A DNA stretch of 64,000 nt, taken from Xanthomonas sacchari. GTDB lineage: Bacteria; Pseudomonadota; Gammaproteobacteria; Xanthomonadales; Xanthomonadaceae. Each line of letters starts with the position of its first letter. Within the stretch, counting starts at the first letter, position 1. The translations under genes were made by a program, and so were the position numbers. The notes under the pieces were generated by a model that saw nothing but the letters and a program-made list of their open reading frames with translations, did not search any database and was not told the origin of the DNA. This document shows, piece after piece, positions 53,008 to 60,977 of the stretch. Location of the stretch: the NCBI RefSeq assembly GCF_024266585.1, contig NZ_CP100647.1, positions 1,779,001 through 1,843,000 on the forward strand. The letters are read 5' to 3'.

Positions 53008-55494
53008 TCAGGCTGCTTCGCGCGAATGCCCATCGTCGGTCGCGGCTGCGGCACGCTGGTAGTAGCTCGCCGAGCGCAGTTCGTCGGTGTCGAAGTCGTC
53101 GACGCTGATCGTGTCCATGGTGATCTCGCGCAGCTCCTCCAACTGACGGCGCTCGTCGGCCGACAGCACGCCTTCGCGCACCGCCTCGTCCAACTGCGAG
53201 GCGAAGTCCAGCGCCTCGATGCCCTTGCTCTTGAGCGCCTTCAGGAACTTGCGCTCCACCGGCTCGGCCAGCACCGCCTTGGTCAGGTAGCTGGCGATGC
53301 GGCCGCCGGGGTTGTGCTCGCACGGGGTCAGGAACACGCCCTGGCCCAGGCGGTCGCGGGCTTCGTTGGGGGTCATCAGCAGCGCGGCGACGCGGTGGCC
53401 CAGGCGGTCGCCCGGCGCTTCGGCACGGCGGCCCCACGGGAAGATCAGTGCCCACATCAGCCAGCCGACCGGACGGATCGGGAAGTTGCGCAGCGCCGCC
53501 GACAGTGCCAGCTCGATCTTGTGCACGCTGTCGTGGAAGGCCCAGGCCAGCAGCGGCTGGTCGGTCGCCGGCGCGCCGTCGTCGTGGTAGCGCTTGAGCA
53601 TCGCGCTGGTCATGTAGATGTGGCTCAGCACGTCGCCCAGGCGCCCGGACAGCGACTCCTTGAACTTCAGCTTGCCGCCGAGCATCAGCATCGACACGTC
53701 GGCCATCAGCGCCAGGTTCGCCGAGTAGCGGTCGAGCTTGCGGAAGTAGCGGCGAGTGTAGGCGTCGCCCGGCGCGGCGCCGATGCGCGCGGCGGTCAGG
53801 CCGAACCACAGCGAACGCACCGCGTTGGAGATGGCGAAGCCGATGTGGCCGAACAGGTTGCGGTCGAAATCGTCGACGCCGGCCTGGTGGTCCGGGTTGC
53901 CGGCGGCCTTCATCTCCTTCATCACCCACGGATGGCACAGGATCGCGCCCTGGCCGAAGATCAGCAGGCTGCGGGTCATGATGTTGGCGCCTTCCACGGT
54001 GATCGCGATCGGCGCGGCCTGCCAGCTGCGGCCGGCGAAGTTGCGCGGGCCGAGGATGATGCCCTTGCCGCCGACCACGTCCATCACGTCGCTGATGACC
54101 TCGCGGCTCATCGTGGTGCAGTGGTACTTGGCGATCGCCGACGGCACCGACGGCACGTCGCCGCGGTCCACCGCCGCGGCGGTGGCCTGCGACAGCGCGC
54201 TGATCGCATAGGCCTTGCCGCCGATCCGCGCCAGCGCCTCTTCCACGCCTTCGAAGCGGCCGACCGACAGGCCGAACTGCTTGCGGATGCGCGCATACGC
54301 ACCGGTGACGACCGCGCCGAACTTGGCGCCGCCGCTGGCGGTGGAGGGCAGGGTGATCGAGCGGCCCACGGCCAGGCACTCGTTGAGCATGTTCCAGCCC
54401 TTGCCGACCATCTCCACGCCGCCGATCAGCTGGCTCAGCGGGATGAACACCTCGCGGCCGTGGATCGGCCCGTTCTGGAACGGCGAGTTCAGCGGGAAGT
54501 GGCGGCGGCCGATCTCGACCCCGGGGGTCTCGCGCGGCAGCAACGCCAGGGTGATGCCGATGTCCTTGGTGTCGCCGATCAGGCCGTCGGGGTCGTACAT
54601 GCGGAACGCCAGGCCGACCAGGGTCGCCACCGGGGCCAGGGTGATGTAGCGCTTGTCGAAGGTCAGCTTGACGCCGAGCACGTTGGCGCCGTTCCACTCG
54701 CCCTTGCAGACGATGCCGTAGTCGGGGATCGAGGTGGCGTCGGAGCCGGCGAACGGACCGGTCAGGCCGAAGCAGGGCACTTCCTGGCCCACCGCCAGGC
54801 GCGGCAGGTAGTAGTCCTTCTGCTCCTTGGAGCCGTAGTGCAGCAGCAGTTCGCCCGGCCCCAGCGAGTTGGGCACGCCGACGGTGGAGCTGACCACGCT
54901 CGAGACCGAGGCGATCTTCTGGATCACCTTGTGGTGGGCCAGCGCGGAGAAGCCGAGACCGCCGTATTCCTTCGGAATGATCATGCCGAAGAACTTGTTC
55001 TTCTTGATGAAGCTCCACAGCTCCGGCGGCAGGTCGGCGTGGACGTGGGTGATTTCCCAGTCGTTGGTCATCCGGCACAGCTCTTCGACCGGGCCATCGA
55101 GGAAGGCCTGCTCTTCGGCGGTCAGCTGCGGCTTGGGATAGTTCAGCAGCTTCTGCCAGTCCGGATCGCCGGTGAACAGTTCGCCTTCGAAGCCGACCGA
55201 GCCGGTCTCCAGCGCGATGCGCTCGGTCTGCGACAGCGGCGGCAGCACCTTGCGGAACACCTTCAGCATCGGTGCGGTGAGCAGCGGCTTGCGCACGAAC
55301 GGCAACAGCAGCGGCACTGCGACCACCGCCAGCACGACGGCCGCGACGATGGTGGCGACGTGGCTGGCGCCGAGCAGCCAGCACGCGACCAGCAGCGTGG
55401 CGCTCAACGCGGCCCAGACGGCGAGCCGCATGCGGTGATAGGCGGCGAACGCGCCGGCCAGCAACAACACGAGGAAGGGGGCAATGATGCTCAT
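53008..55494 (-). CDS. fadE: acyl-CoA dehydrogenase FadE
   Basis: 828 residues from ATG 55494, overlapping the hydrolase stop (ATGA). Two N-terminal membrane segments (about 1-65), then the acyl-CoA dehydrogenase core: FGMIIPKEYGGLGFSALAHH, FGLTGPFAGSD, and VEGANIMTRSLLIFGQGA with the catalytic region typical of the long FadE form (E. coli 814 residues). The extra C-terminal domain (DUF1974) is present. First oxidative step of beta-oxidation at the inner membrane. Operon with the alpha/beta hydrolase, under the divergent TetR control region. Confidence 0.95.
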   Translation of the reverse strand: MSIIAPFLVLLLAGAFAAYHRMRLAVWAALSATLLVACWLLGASHVATIVAAVVLAVVAVPLLLPFVRKPLLTAPMLKVFRKVLPPLSQTERIALETGSVGFEGELFTGDPDWQKLLNYPKPQLTAEEQAFLDGPVEELCRMTNDWEITHVHADLPPELWSFIKKNKFFGMIIPKEYGGLGFSALAHHKVIQKIASVSSVVSSTVGVPNSLGPGELLLHYGSKEQKDYYLPRLAVGQEVPCFGLTGPFAGSDATSIPDYGIVCKGEWNGANVLGVKLTFDKRYITLAPVATLVGLAFRMYDPDGLIGDTKDIGITLALLPRETPGVEIGRRHFPLNSPFQNGPIHGREVFIPLSQLIGGVEMVGKGWNMLNECLAVGRSITLPSTASGGAKFGAVVTGAYARIRKQFGLSVGRFEGVEEALARIGGKAYAISALSQATAAAVDRGDVPSVPSAIAKYHCTTMSREVISDVMDVVGGKGIILGPRNFAGRSWQAAPIAITVEGANIMTRSLLIFGQGAILCHPWVMKEMKAAGNPDHQAGVDDFDRNLFGHIGFAISNAVRSLWFGLTAARIGAAPGDAYTRRYFRKLDRYSANLALMADVSMLMLGGKLKFKESLSGRLGDVLSHIYMTSAMLKRYHDDGAPATDQPLLAWAFHDSVHKIELALSAALRNFPIRPVGWLMWALIFPWGRRAEAPGDRLGHRVAALLMTPNEARDRLGQGVFLTPCEHNPGGRIASYLTKAVLAEPVERKFLKALKSKGIEALDFASQLDEAVREGVLSADERRQLEELREITMDTISVDDFDTDELRSASYYQRAAAATDDGHSREAA

Positions 55495-56411
55495 GGGCGT
55501 GCTCCGGGGAGGTACTCGGTGACGGCGGACGATGCGCCGGCGCTGGCCGGTGGCAGGGCGTCCAGGTAGTGCAACACAGTGGCGGTAAATGCGGCGTTGT
55601 CGTCGCCGGCCAGCATATGCGTGGCTTCGGGCAGATGCGCATGCTGCGCGTGCGGCACCAGCGACAGGAATTCTTCGATGGTCTGCGGCGTGACCAGGTC
55701 GCTGCGCCCGCCGCTGATCAGCAGCAGCGGGCACTGCACGTGCGCGGCGGCCTGCGCGATCGCGCCCTGGTGCTGTTCGCTGTCGCGCGCCAGTTCCTCG
55801 ACCAGGCGCGGATCCCAGTGCCAGTACCAGCGGCCGTCGGCGTGCTGGCGCAGCACGCTGCGCAGCGCCTCGGGCGACTTGCGCGCGCGCTGCGGCAGGT
55901 AGGCGGCAATGGCGTCGGCCGCGGCGTCCAGGGTGGCGAAGCCCTGCGGATGCGCGGTCATGAACGCGAGGATGCGCTCGACCCCGGCCGGCTGCCAGCG
56001 CGGGGTAATGTCCACCAGCACCATCGCGCGGAACAGGCCCGGCCAGCGCGACTCGGCGATCAGCCCGAACAGCCCGCCCATCGAGGCGGCCACCAGCACA
56101 GGGGGCGGCGACATCTCGCCGGCGACCACGATCAGGTCGTCGGTGAACTGCTCGCCACGATAGGGCAGGTCCGCCGGGTTGCGGGCCGAATCGCCATGGC
56201 CGCGCGCGTCGTAGGCGACGCTGCGGTAGCCATGCGCCTGCAGCGCCGCGGCGGTCGCCGTCCAGGCGTGCCGGGTCTGCCCGAAACCATGCGCGAACAG
56301 CACCGATCCGGCCTCGCCGGGACCGGTGACGGTCGCGGCCAGCGTCAGCTCGCCGGCGCCGGACAGGGCGGCCGAGACGGCATGCGGGACGGTGGCGGCA
56401 GCGGAAACCAT
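55491..56411 (-). CDS. alpha/beta-hydrolase, TetR-controlled
   Basis: 306 residues from ATG 56411; ATG 56441 is an alternative. No clear signal peptide. Alpha/beta-hydrolase fold: oxyanion FAHGFGQTRHAW, RSVAYDARGHGDS, nucleophile elbow VAASMGGLFG (Ser in SMGG), Asp in SGGRSDLVT, and His in PEATHML. Ester or thioester substrate; linkage to fadE suggests fatty acyl esters or acyl-CoA (inference). The predicted promoter places the transcription start at the ATG, so the message may be leaderless. Confidence 0.88.
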   Translation of the reverse strand: MVSAAATVPHAVSAALSGAGELTLAATVTGPGEAGSVLFAHGFGQTRHAWTATAAALQAHGYRSVAYDARGHGDSARNPADLPYRGEQFTDDLIVVAGEMSPPPVLVAASMGGLFGLIAESRWPGLFRAMVLVDITPRWQPAGVERILAFMTAHPQGFATLDAAADAIAAYLPQRARKSPEALRSVLRQHADGRWYWHWDPRLVEELARDSEQHQGAIAQAAAHVQCPLLLISGGRSDLVTPQTIEEFLSLVPHAQHAHLPEATHMLAGDDNAAFTATVLHYLDALPPASAGASSAVTEYLPGARP

Positions 56412-56425
56412 ACGAGATAGTATGG
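56408..56425 (-). promoter_or_regulatory. TetR-type operator 1, over the hydrolase -10 and start
   Basis: CCATAC-GAGATA-GTATGG, perfect 6-bp arms. It covers the minus-strand -10 TACTAT and the hydrolase ATG. Confidence 0.75.
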
Positions 56426-56446
56426 TCGCCCTGCGCGGCATGTCAA
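56417..56446 (-). promoter_or_regulatory. promoter of the hydrolase-fadE operon
   Basis: Minus-strand TTGACA (56446-56441), 18-base spacer, TACTAT (56422-56417). Predicted start near 56410-56411, on or next to the ATG. Confidence 0.6.
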
Positions 56447-56461
56447 TACGATGCAGTATGG
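56444..56461 (-). promoter_or_regulatory. TetR-type operator 2, over the -35
   Basis: CAATAC-GATGCA-GTATGG, same layout as operator 1 with one arm mismatch; spacing centre to centre is 36 bases. Confidence 0.65.
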
Positions 56462-56511
56462 GTGCGAAAAGCCAATGCTGCCGGGCATTTGCGCCGGCCT
56501 TGTGAAGGCCA

Positions 56512-56538
56512 CATACTGCAACCGACGTCCCCGTATGG
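56512..56538 (+). promoter_or_regulatory. widely spaced operator half-sites before tetR
   Basis: CATACTGCA (56512-56520) is the inverse of the operator-2 half TGCAGTATG, and GTATGG follows at 56533-56538, 12 bases before the tetR ATG; probably autoregulation. Confidence 0.45.
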
Positions 56539-56550
56539 TTAAATCCACGG

Positions 56551-57162
56551 ATGAATACCGCGCCCGCTCCTTCCTCCGACGACGGCGCCGCTTCCGGCGG
56601 CGGCCGCAACAACCGGCTCAGCGCCGAAGACTGGGCGCAGGCCGCCCTGGACCTGATCGCCGAACAGGGCGTCAGCGCGGTGGCGGTGGAGCCGCTGGCG
56701 CGGCGCCTGGGCGTCACCAAGGGCAGCTTCTACTGGCACTTCCCGTCGCGCGATGCGTTGCTGCAGGCCGCGCTGGAGCGTTGGGAACTGGTCGAGCAGC
56801 AACAGGTGTTCGGCAGCCTGGAAGAAGTGCCGGATCCGCGTACGCGGCTGCGCGCGCTGTTCCAGCTGGTCGCGCACGAGGTCAAGCCGCACGTCATCTA
56901 CAGCGAGTTGCTGAAGGCGCTCGACCATCCCGCGGTGCGGCCGGTGATCGACCGGGTCTCGCAGCGGCGCATGGAGTATCTGATCGCCTCGTTCCGCCAG
57001 TCCGGACTCAGCCGCACCGACGCGCAGCACCGCGCGCGTCTGGCCTATGCCGCCTACGTCGGCTTCCTGCAGCTGTCGTTGCAGTTGCACCAGCCCAAGC
57101 AGGCGCGCGAGGACTTCGAGGCCTACGTCGAACACGTCATCGTGACCTTGATTCCGGGCTGA
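56551..57162 (+). CDS. TetR/AcrR-family regulator of the hydrolase-fadE operon
   Basis: 203 residues from ATG 56551. N-terminal helix-turn-helix (about 25-70): AALDLIAEQGVSAVAVEPLARRLGVTKGSFYWHF is the standard TetR HTH with the GSFYWHF recognition helix. The C-terminal ligand domain is not assigned to a subfamily. Divergent from the hydrolase-fadE operon with three matching operator motifs between; repression relieved by an acyl ligand is the likely logic. Its TGA overlaps the next ATG, so that gene may share its control. Confidence 0.92.
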   Translation: MNTAPAPSSDDGAASGGGRNNRLSAEDWAQAALDLIAEQGVSAVAVEPLARRLGVTKGSFYWHFPSRDALLQAALERWELVEQQQVFGSLEEVPDPRTRLRALFQLVAHEVKPHVIYSELLKALDHPAVRPVIDRVSQRRMEYLIASFRQSGLSRTDAQHRARLAYAAYVGFLQLSLQLHQPKQAREDFEAYVEHVIVTLIPG

Positions 57163-58454
57163 TGGCGCACGGTCCCGTCGCTGCCGACGCCCTGGAGGCC
57201 GTGCATCGGCATGTGGCCGCGGGCGACTACCGGGCTGCCGATGCGCTGTGCGAGCGCGCCTTGGACGCTGCGCCCGCCGATCTGGCGCTACGCCGCGCGC
57301 ATGCGCTGCTGCTGATGGACAGCGGCGCGTTCGCGCGCGCCGCCCACGCCTGGGCGCTGCTGGCGGCGGCCGAACCGAGTGTGGAGGCATGCAGCCGCAG
57401 CGCGATCTGCCTGGCCCGCCTCGGCGAGCATGCGCAGGCCGTGCCCGCGTTCGAGCGCGCCTTGCAGCTGGCCGCCGACGCGTTCCTGGTACGGCTGTGG
57501 TATGCCGAAAGCCTGGAGGCGCTCGGGCGCCACGACGAGGCGCTGCCGATGTACTTCGCGGCGGTGCGCACGGCGCAGGCCAAGGGGCGCTGGCTCGACC
57601 AGGCCAGTACCGCGCCCGAATTACGGACGCGCGTGGTCGCCGCGATGCAGCGGATCGATCAGGGGCGGCACGCGTTGTTTGTCGCCGCGATCCAGCCGTT
57701 GCTCGATCGCTTCGGCGAGACCGCGCTGCGCCGGGTGATGGCGGCATTGCGCATCTATCTCGGGCTGCAGGCGCGGCCTGCGGACGATGGCCAGCATCCG
57801 ACCTTCCTGTACGTCCCGGATCTGGATCCGTCGCCCTATCTGGGGGCTGCGCGCTTCCCCTGGTACGACCGGCTGCAGGACGCTGCCGCCGGGATCGTCG
57901 AGGAGGTGCACCAGGTCCTGGCGTCGCGGCAGTCGGTGCAACCGTTCCTGGATTTCAGCAACGGCGCGTCGCCGCAGGACTATCTCGTCGGCCAGCGCGG
58001 CGACGGCGCCTGGGATGCGTATTTCTTCTACCGGCACGGGCAGGCCTACCCGCAGAACCTGCAGCATTGCCCGCGCACGGCCGCCGCGTTGGCACAGGTG
58101 CCGTTGACCCGGATCGACGGGCATGCGCCGGAGGTCTTGTTCTCGATCCTGGCGCCCGGCACCACGATCAAGCCGCATTACGGCGTGACCAATGCGCGCG
58201 TGGTGACCCACCTGCCCTTGATCGTGCCGCCGGACTGCGCGCTCGAGGTCGCCGGCATCGCGCATGCCTGGGAGGTCGGGCGCCTGGTCACCTTCAACGA
58301 CACCTGCCTGCACCAGGCCTGGAACCGCAGCGAGCGGGTACGGGTGGTGACGATCCTGGACACCTGGCACCCGGATCTGGACGAAGCCGAGACGCAGGCG
58401 CTGCGGCAACTGGTCGAGACGATCGGCGCGTTCAACCTGCGCGCCGGCGTCTGA
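57162..58454 (+). CDS. TPR + aspartyl/asparaginyl beta-hydroxylase-like protein
   Basis: 430 residues from ATG 57162, whose A is the last base of the tetR stop. Residues 1-140 form TPR-like helical pairs. The C-terminal half is the aspartyl/asparaginyl beta-hydroxylase double-stranded beta-helix (PF05118): PHYGVTNARVVTHLPL with the first His near residue 338, and TCLHQAWNRSERVRVV with the second His and the 2-oxoglutarate Arg. The domain typically lacks the Asp of the usual HxD triad, as here. Cytoplasmic. May hydroxylate Asp/Asn in a protein or peptide; target unknown. Convergent with the 2OG oxygenase-sulfotransferase pair. Confidence 0.87.
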   Translation: MAHGPVAADALEAVHRHVAAGDYRAADALCERALDAAPADLALRRAHALLLMDSGAFARAAHAWALLAAAEPSVEACSRSAICLARLGEHAQAVPAFERALQLAADAFLVRLWYAESLEALGRHDEALPMYFAAVRTAQAKGRWLDQASTAPELRTRVVAAMQRIDQGRHALFVAAIQPLLDRFGETALRRVMAALRIYLGLQARPADDGQHPTFLYVPDLDPSPYLGAARFPWYDRLQDAAAGIVEEVHQVLASRQSVQPFLDFSNGASPQDYLVGQRGDGAWDAYFFYRHGQAYPQNLQHCPRTAAALAQVPLTRIDGHAPEVLFSILAPGTTIKPHYGVTNARVVTHLPLIVPPDCALEVAGIAHAWEVGRLVTFNDTCLHQAWNRSERVRVVTILDTWHPDLDEAETQALRQLVETIGAFNLRAGV

Positions 58455-58497
58455 GCGGCGCCGGCCGCGGTGCGCGTCGTGCGCTCCGCGGCGCAGC

Positions 58498-59064
58498 TCA
58501 GCGCTTGAACATGAGGTAGGTCGAGAGGATGTACTTGTCGTTGGAAACGGGCGGCTCGCCGACGTGCTGGTACATCCAGTAGGGCGGGAACATCAGCAGC
58601 CTGCCCGCGCGGGGCGCGGTTTCCACGTCGAGGTCGCAGAAGCGCGTGTTTCCGCCTTCGCCGACGTCGTTGAGGTACCACAGGAACACCAGGTAGCGCT
58701 CCGAGACCGCGTCGAGCGCGTCGAAGTGCGGCTGGAAGCGATCGGTGCCGCCCACCTGGTATTTCTTCAGGATCAGTCGGTCGATCGTCGGCCGGTACGG
58801 GATGGGCAGGGTCAGGCCCAGCTCCTGGTTGTAGCGGGCCAGGTAGTGCTCGATCCGGTCCAGGAAAAAGCCCAGGAAGGCCGGATCGGCGAGCTTGCCG
58901 ACGTCCAGCTCGGTCCAGTTGCTCTCGGCGAGCGCGGCGTGGAGCGTGCTGCCGTTGCGCAGGTGGTGCGCGCGGGACGATTCGAACCCGTCGATCAACT
59001 GCTGGCAGAACGGGATGGGCAGCGCGTCGTCGTAGCTGCGGATGTAGTCGCTCAGCGCTTTCAT
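58498..59064 (-). CDS. small 2OG-Fe(II) oxygenase (prolyl-hydroxylase-like)
   Basis: 188 residues from ATG 59064, overlapping the sulfotransferase stop (ATGA). Double-stranded beta-helix: FQPHFDAL gives His113-x-Asp115, WMYQHVGEPP gives His167, and Lys177 in DKYILSTYL is placed for 2-oxoglutarate in place of the usual Arg. FLWYLNDVGEGGNT is typical of prolyl-4-hydroxylase-like proteins. Substrate unknown. Coupling with the sulfotransferase suggests both act on one target. Confidence 0.88.
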   Translation of the reverse strand: MKALSDYIRSYDDALPIPFCQQLIDGFESSRAHHLRNGSTLHAALAESNWTELDVGKLADPAFLGFFLDRIEHYLARYNQELGLTLPIPYRPTIDRLILKKYQVGGTDRFQPHFDALDAVSERYLVFLWYLNDVGEGGNTRFCDLDVETAPRAGRLLMFPPYWMYQHVGEPPVSNDKYILSTYLMFKR

Positions 59065-60899
59065 GGGGTGCGCGCCTCCAGGTCATAGCCCCAATGTGTC
59101 GCGACCGGCTGCAGGATCGGCAGCGCACTGGCCAGCCAGGGCGCATAGGGATGCCAGCGGCCCACCGCGCGCTGGTTCACCGGTTCCACCACCTGCGCAT
59201 AACTGGGGGTGCTGATGTAGCCCTTGCGTGCGGCATGTTGCGAGAAATCGGCCAGGAACCCGGCCTGGTCGATGCCCAGGAAGTCGCCGATGCGTTGCAC
59301 CTGCGCAAGGAAATCGGCCACCGTTTCCTCGTACTTGAGGATCAGCAACTGCGGCTGCAGCAGCGCCTGATGGTGGATCCAGAAACGCATCGCGTTCACG
59401 TAGCTCTTGGCCAGGCGCTCGAGCGTGGAGCACAGCACCATGAAGGCCGGCGAGCGGAAGTTCTGCATGTAGCAGCTCAACAGCACGTCGCAGGGGTGTC
59501 GCAGGGCGAGGATGATCTTCGCGGCGGGGAACATGCGCATGATCACCGGCAGGCGCAACATGTTCAGCGGGTTCTTGTCGACCAGTTGCTGGCCGGGGGC
59601 CAGGGTCGCGACCTTGGCGACTTCCGCCCAGTACACCTGGCGCATTGCTGCGACCTGGTCCTGGTCCAGCGCGTCCAGGTCGTACGGGTAGCGCTTGCCC
59701 TGCGCCTCCATCCATTCGATGCAGCGCTGCAGGATCGCGCGTTCGTCCATCGACACGTAGCGCGGATGCGCATCGAGCATCTGTTCGAGCATGGTGGTGC
59801 CCGAGCGGGGAAAGCCGACGATGAACACCGGCGATGCGTCGCTGTCCGGCGCCGTGCCGTGCGGGTCCGTGGCGAACGGGTTGTCCAGCCACAGGCTGGA
59901 GATCTGCAGCGGTTCTTCGCCGGAGTGGGCGATTTCCGGAATGGTCTCGGCGGCGAGCTTGAACTGCAGAGCGTGCGCCTTCTCCAGCATGGCCATCGCC
60001 GCGGCGGGCTCGCCTTGCTTGTCGTCGATGCCGGCCAGCGCAAAGTAGGCGTTGGCCTCGATCTGCACCTGCGGTTGCAGGGCCAGCAGTTCGGTCGTGG
60101 CGGCGCGCGCGGCGGCGTAGTCCTTGCGGCGCAGCGCCAGCGCCGATTGCAGTTGCAGCAGGTCGATGCGGGTCTGCCGGTCGTCCTGCGCGGCGAGAGC
60201 GCTCGCCTGCTGCCACAGCGTCTCGGCCTGCGTGATGCGATTGGTGCGTTCGTGCAGCTGCGCCAGGCGGATCAGGTTGGAGAGCGACGGCGCCTGGCCG
60301 TGCTGCGCCTGCGACAGCAACGCCTCGGCCTCGTCGGTTCTGCCGACCTGGATCAGCGCACCGGCCAGGTCCTCGCGCAGGTCGTCGGGCAAGTGCGGCC
60401 ACACTGCTGGCGGCGGGAGCAGGGCGGCGGCCCGCTGCGCATCGCCGCACTCGAAGCAGGCGATGGCGGCGTGGATGCGTGCTTCCGGCTGCGCCGGATC
60501 CAGGTCGACCGCGTCCAGCAGGCGGTGCCGCGCACGCGCGATGTCGCCCATGTCCAGCAGCAGCAGGCCATGGTCGACCAGATAGTGGTAGGTCTGCGGC
60601 GCGAGGGCGAGCGCCTGCCGGTAGGCCTGGTCGGCGTCGGCATGCTCGCCAAGGGTACGCAGCGCCATGCCCAGATTGGCCCAGTGCGCCGACTCCTGCG
60701 GCTGCAGGCGGGTCAGGGTGCGGTAGTGCGTGGCCGCTCCGGCCACGTCGCCGCTCTGTTGCAGCGCCATCGCCAGCAGCGTGTGCCAGCCGGGATCGTG
60801 CGGCGCCGTGGCCAGTGCCTGCCGGCACAGGTCGCCTGCCGCGTCGGCCCAGCCTTGTTCGATGAGATGGATCGCGTATTGCAGCTGTGGTGCGTTCAT
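59061..60899 (-). CDS. TPR-containing sulfotransferase
   Basis: 612 residues from ATG 60899. The N-terminal ~320 residues are tandem TPR repeats (for example VAGAATHYRTLTRLQPQESA, DQAYRQALALAP). The C-terminal ~270 are a sulfotransferase: FIVGFPRSGTTMLEQML (5'-phosphosulfate loop, near residue 360) and LALRHPCDVLLSCYMQNF (3'-phosphate motif). PAPS-dependent; the fold is the one seen in tyrosylprotein and polysaccharide sulfotransferases, and TPRs suggest a protein or peptide target. Cytoplasmic by sequence. A strong terminator separates it from the TBDR gene upstream. Confidence 0.92.
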   Translation of the reverse strand: MNAPQLQYAIHLIEQGWADAAGDLCRQALATAPHDPGWHTLLAMALQQSGDVAGAATHYRTLTRLQPQESAHWANLGMALRTLGEHADADQAYRQALALAPQTYHYLVDHGLLLLDMGDIARARHRLLDAVDLDPAQPEARIHAAIACFECGDAQRAAALLPPPAVWPHLPDDLREDLAGALIQVGRTDEAEALLSQAQHGQAPSLSNLIRLAQLHERTNRITQAETLWQQASALAAQDDRQTRIDLLQLQSALALRRKDYAAARAATTELLALQPQVQIEANAYFALAGIDDKQGEPAAAMAMLEKAHALQFKLAAETIPEIAHSGEEPLQISSLWLDNPFATDPHGTAPDSDASPVFIVGFPRSGTTMLEQMLDAHPRYVSMDERAILQRCIEWMEAQGKRYPYDLDALDQDQVAAMRQVYWAEVAKVATLAPGQQLVDKNPLNMLRLPVIMRMFPAAKIILALRHPCDVLLSCYMQNFRSPAFMVLCSTLERLAKSYVNAMRFWIHHQALLQPQLLILKYEETVADFLAQVQRIGDFLGIDQAGFLADFSQHAARKGYISTPSYAQVVEPVNQRAVGRWHPYAPWLASALPILQPVATHWGYDLEARTP

Positions 60900-60916
60900 T
60901 CCGGTCTGCCAAAAAA

Positions 60917-60947
60917 GAGGGCCGCGCGAATGCTTCGCGCGGCCCTC
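60917..60947 (-). terminator. strong intrinsic terminator of the TBDR gene
   Basis: 14-bp perfect stem GAGGGCCGCGCGAA/TTCGCGCGGCCCTC with a 3-base loop and six T on the minus strand. It ends the TBDR message 30 bases after its stop and 18 bases before the sulfotransferase start. Confidence 0.92.
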
Positions 60948-60977
60948 GTCGTCACGTCAGGAGCGGACTGAGCGAGC

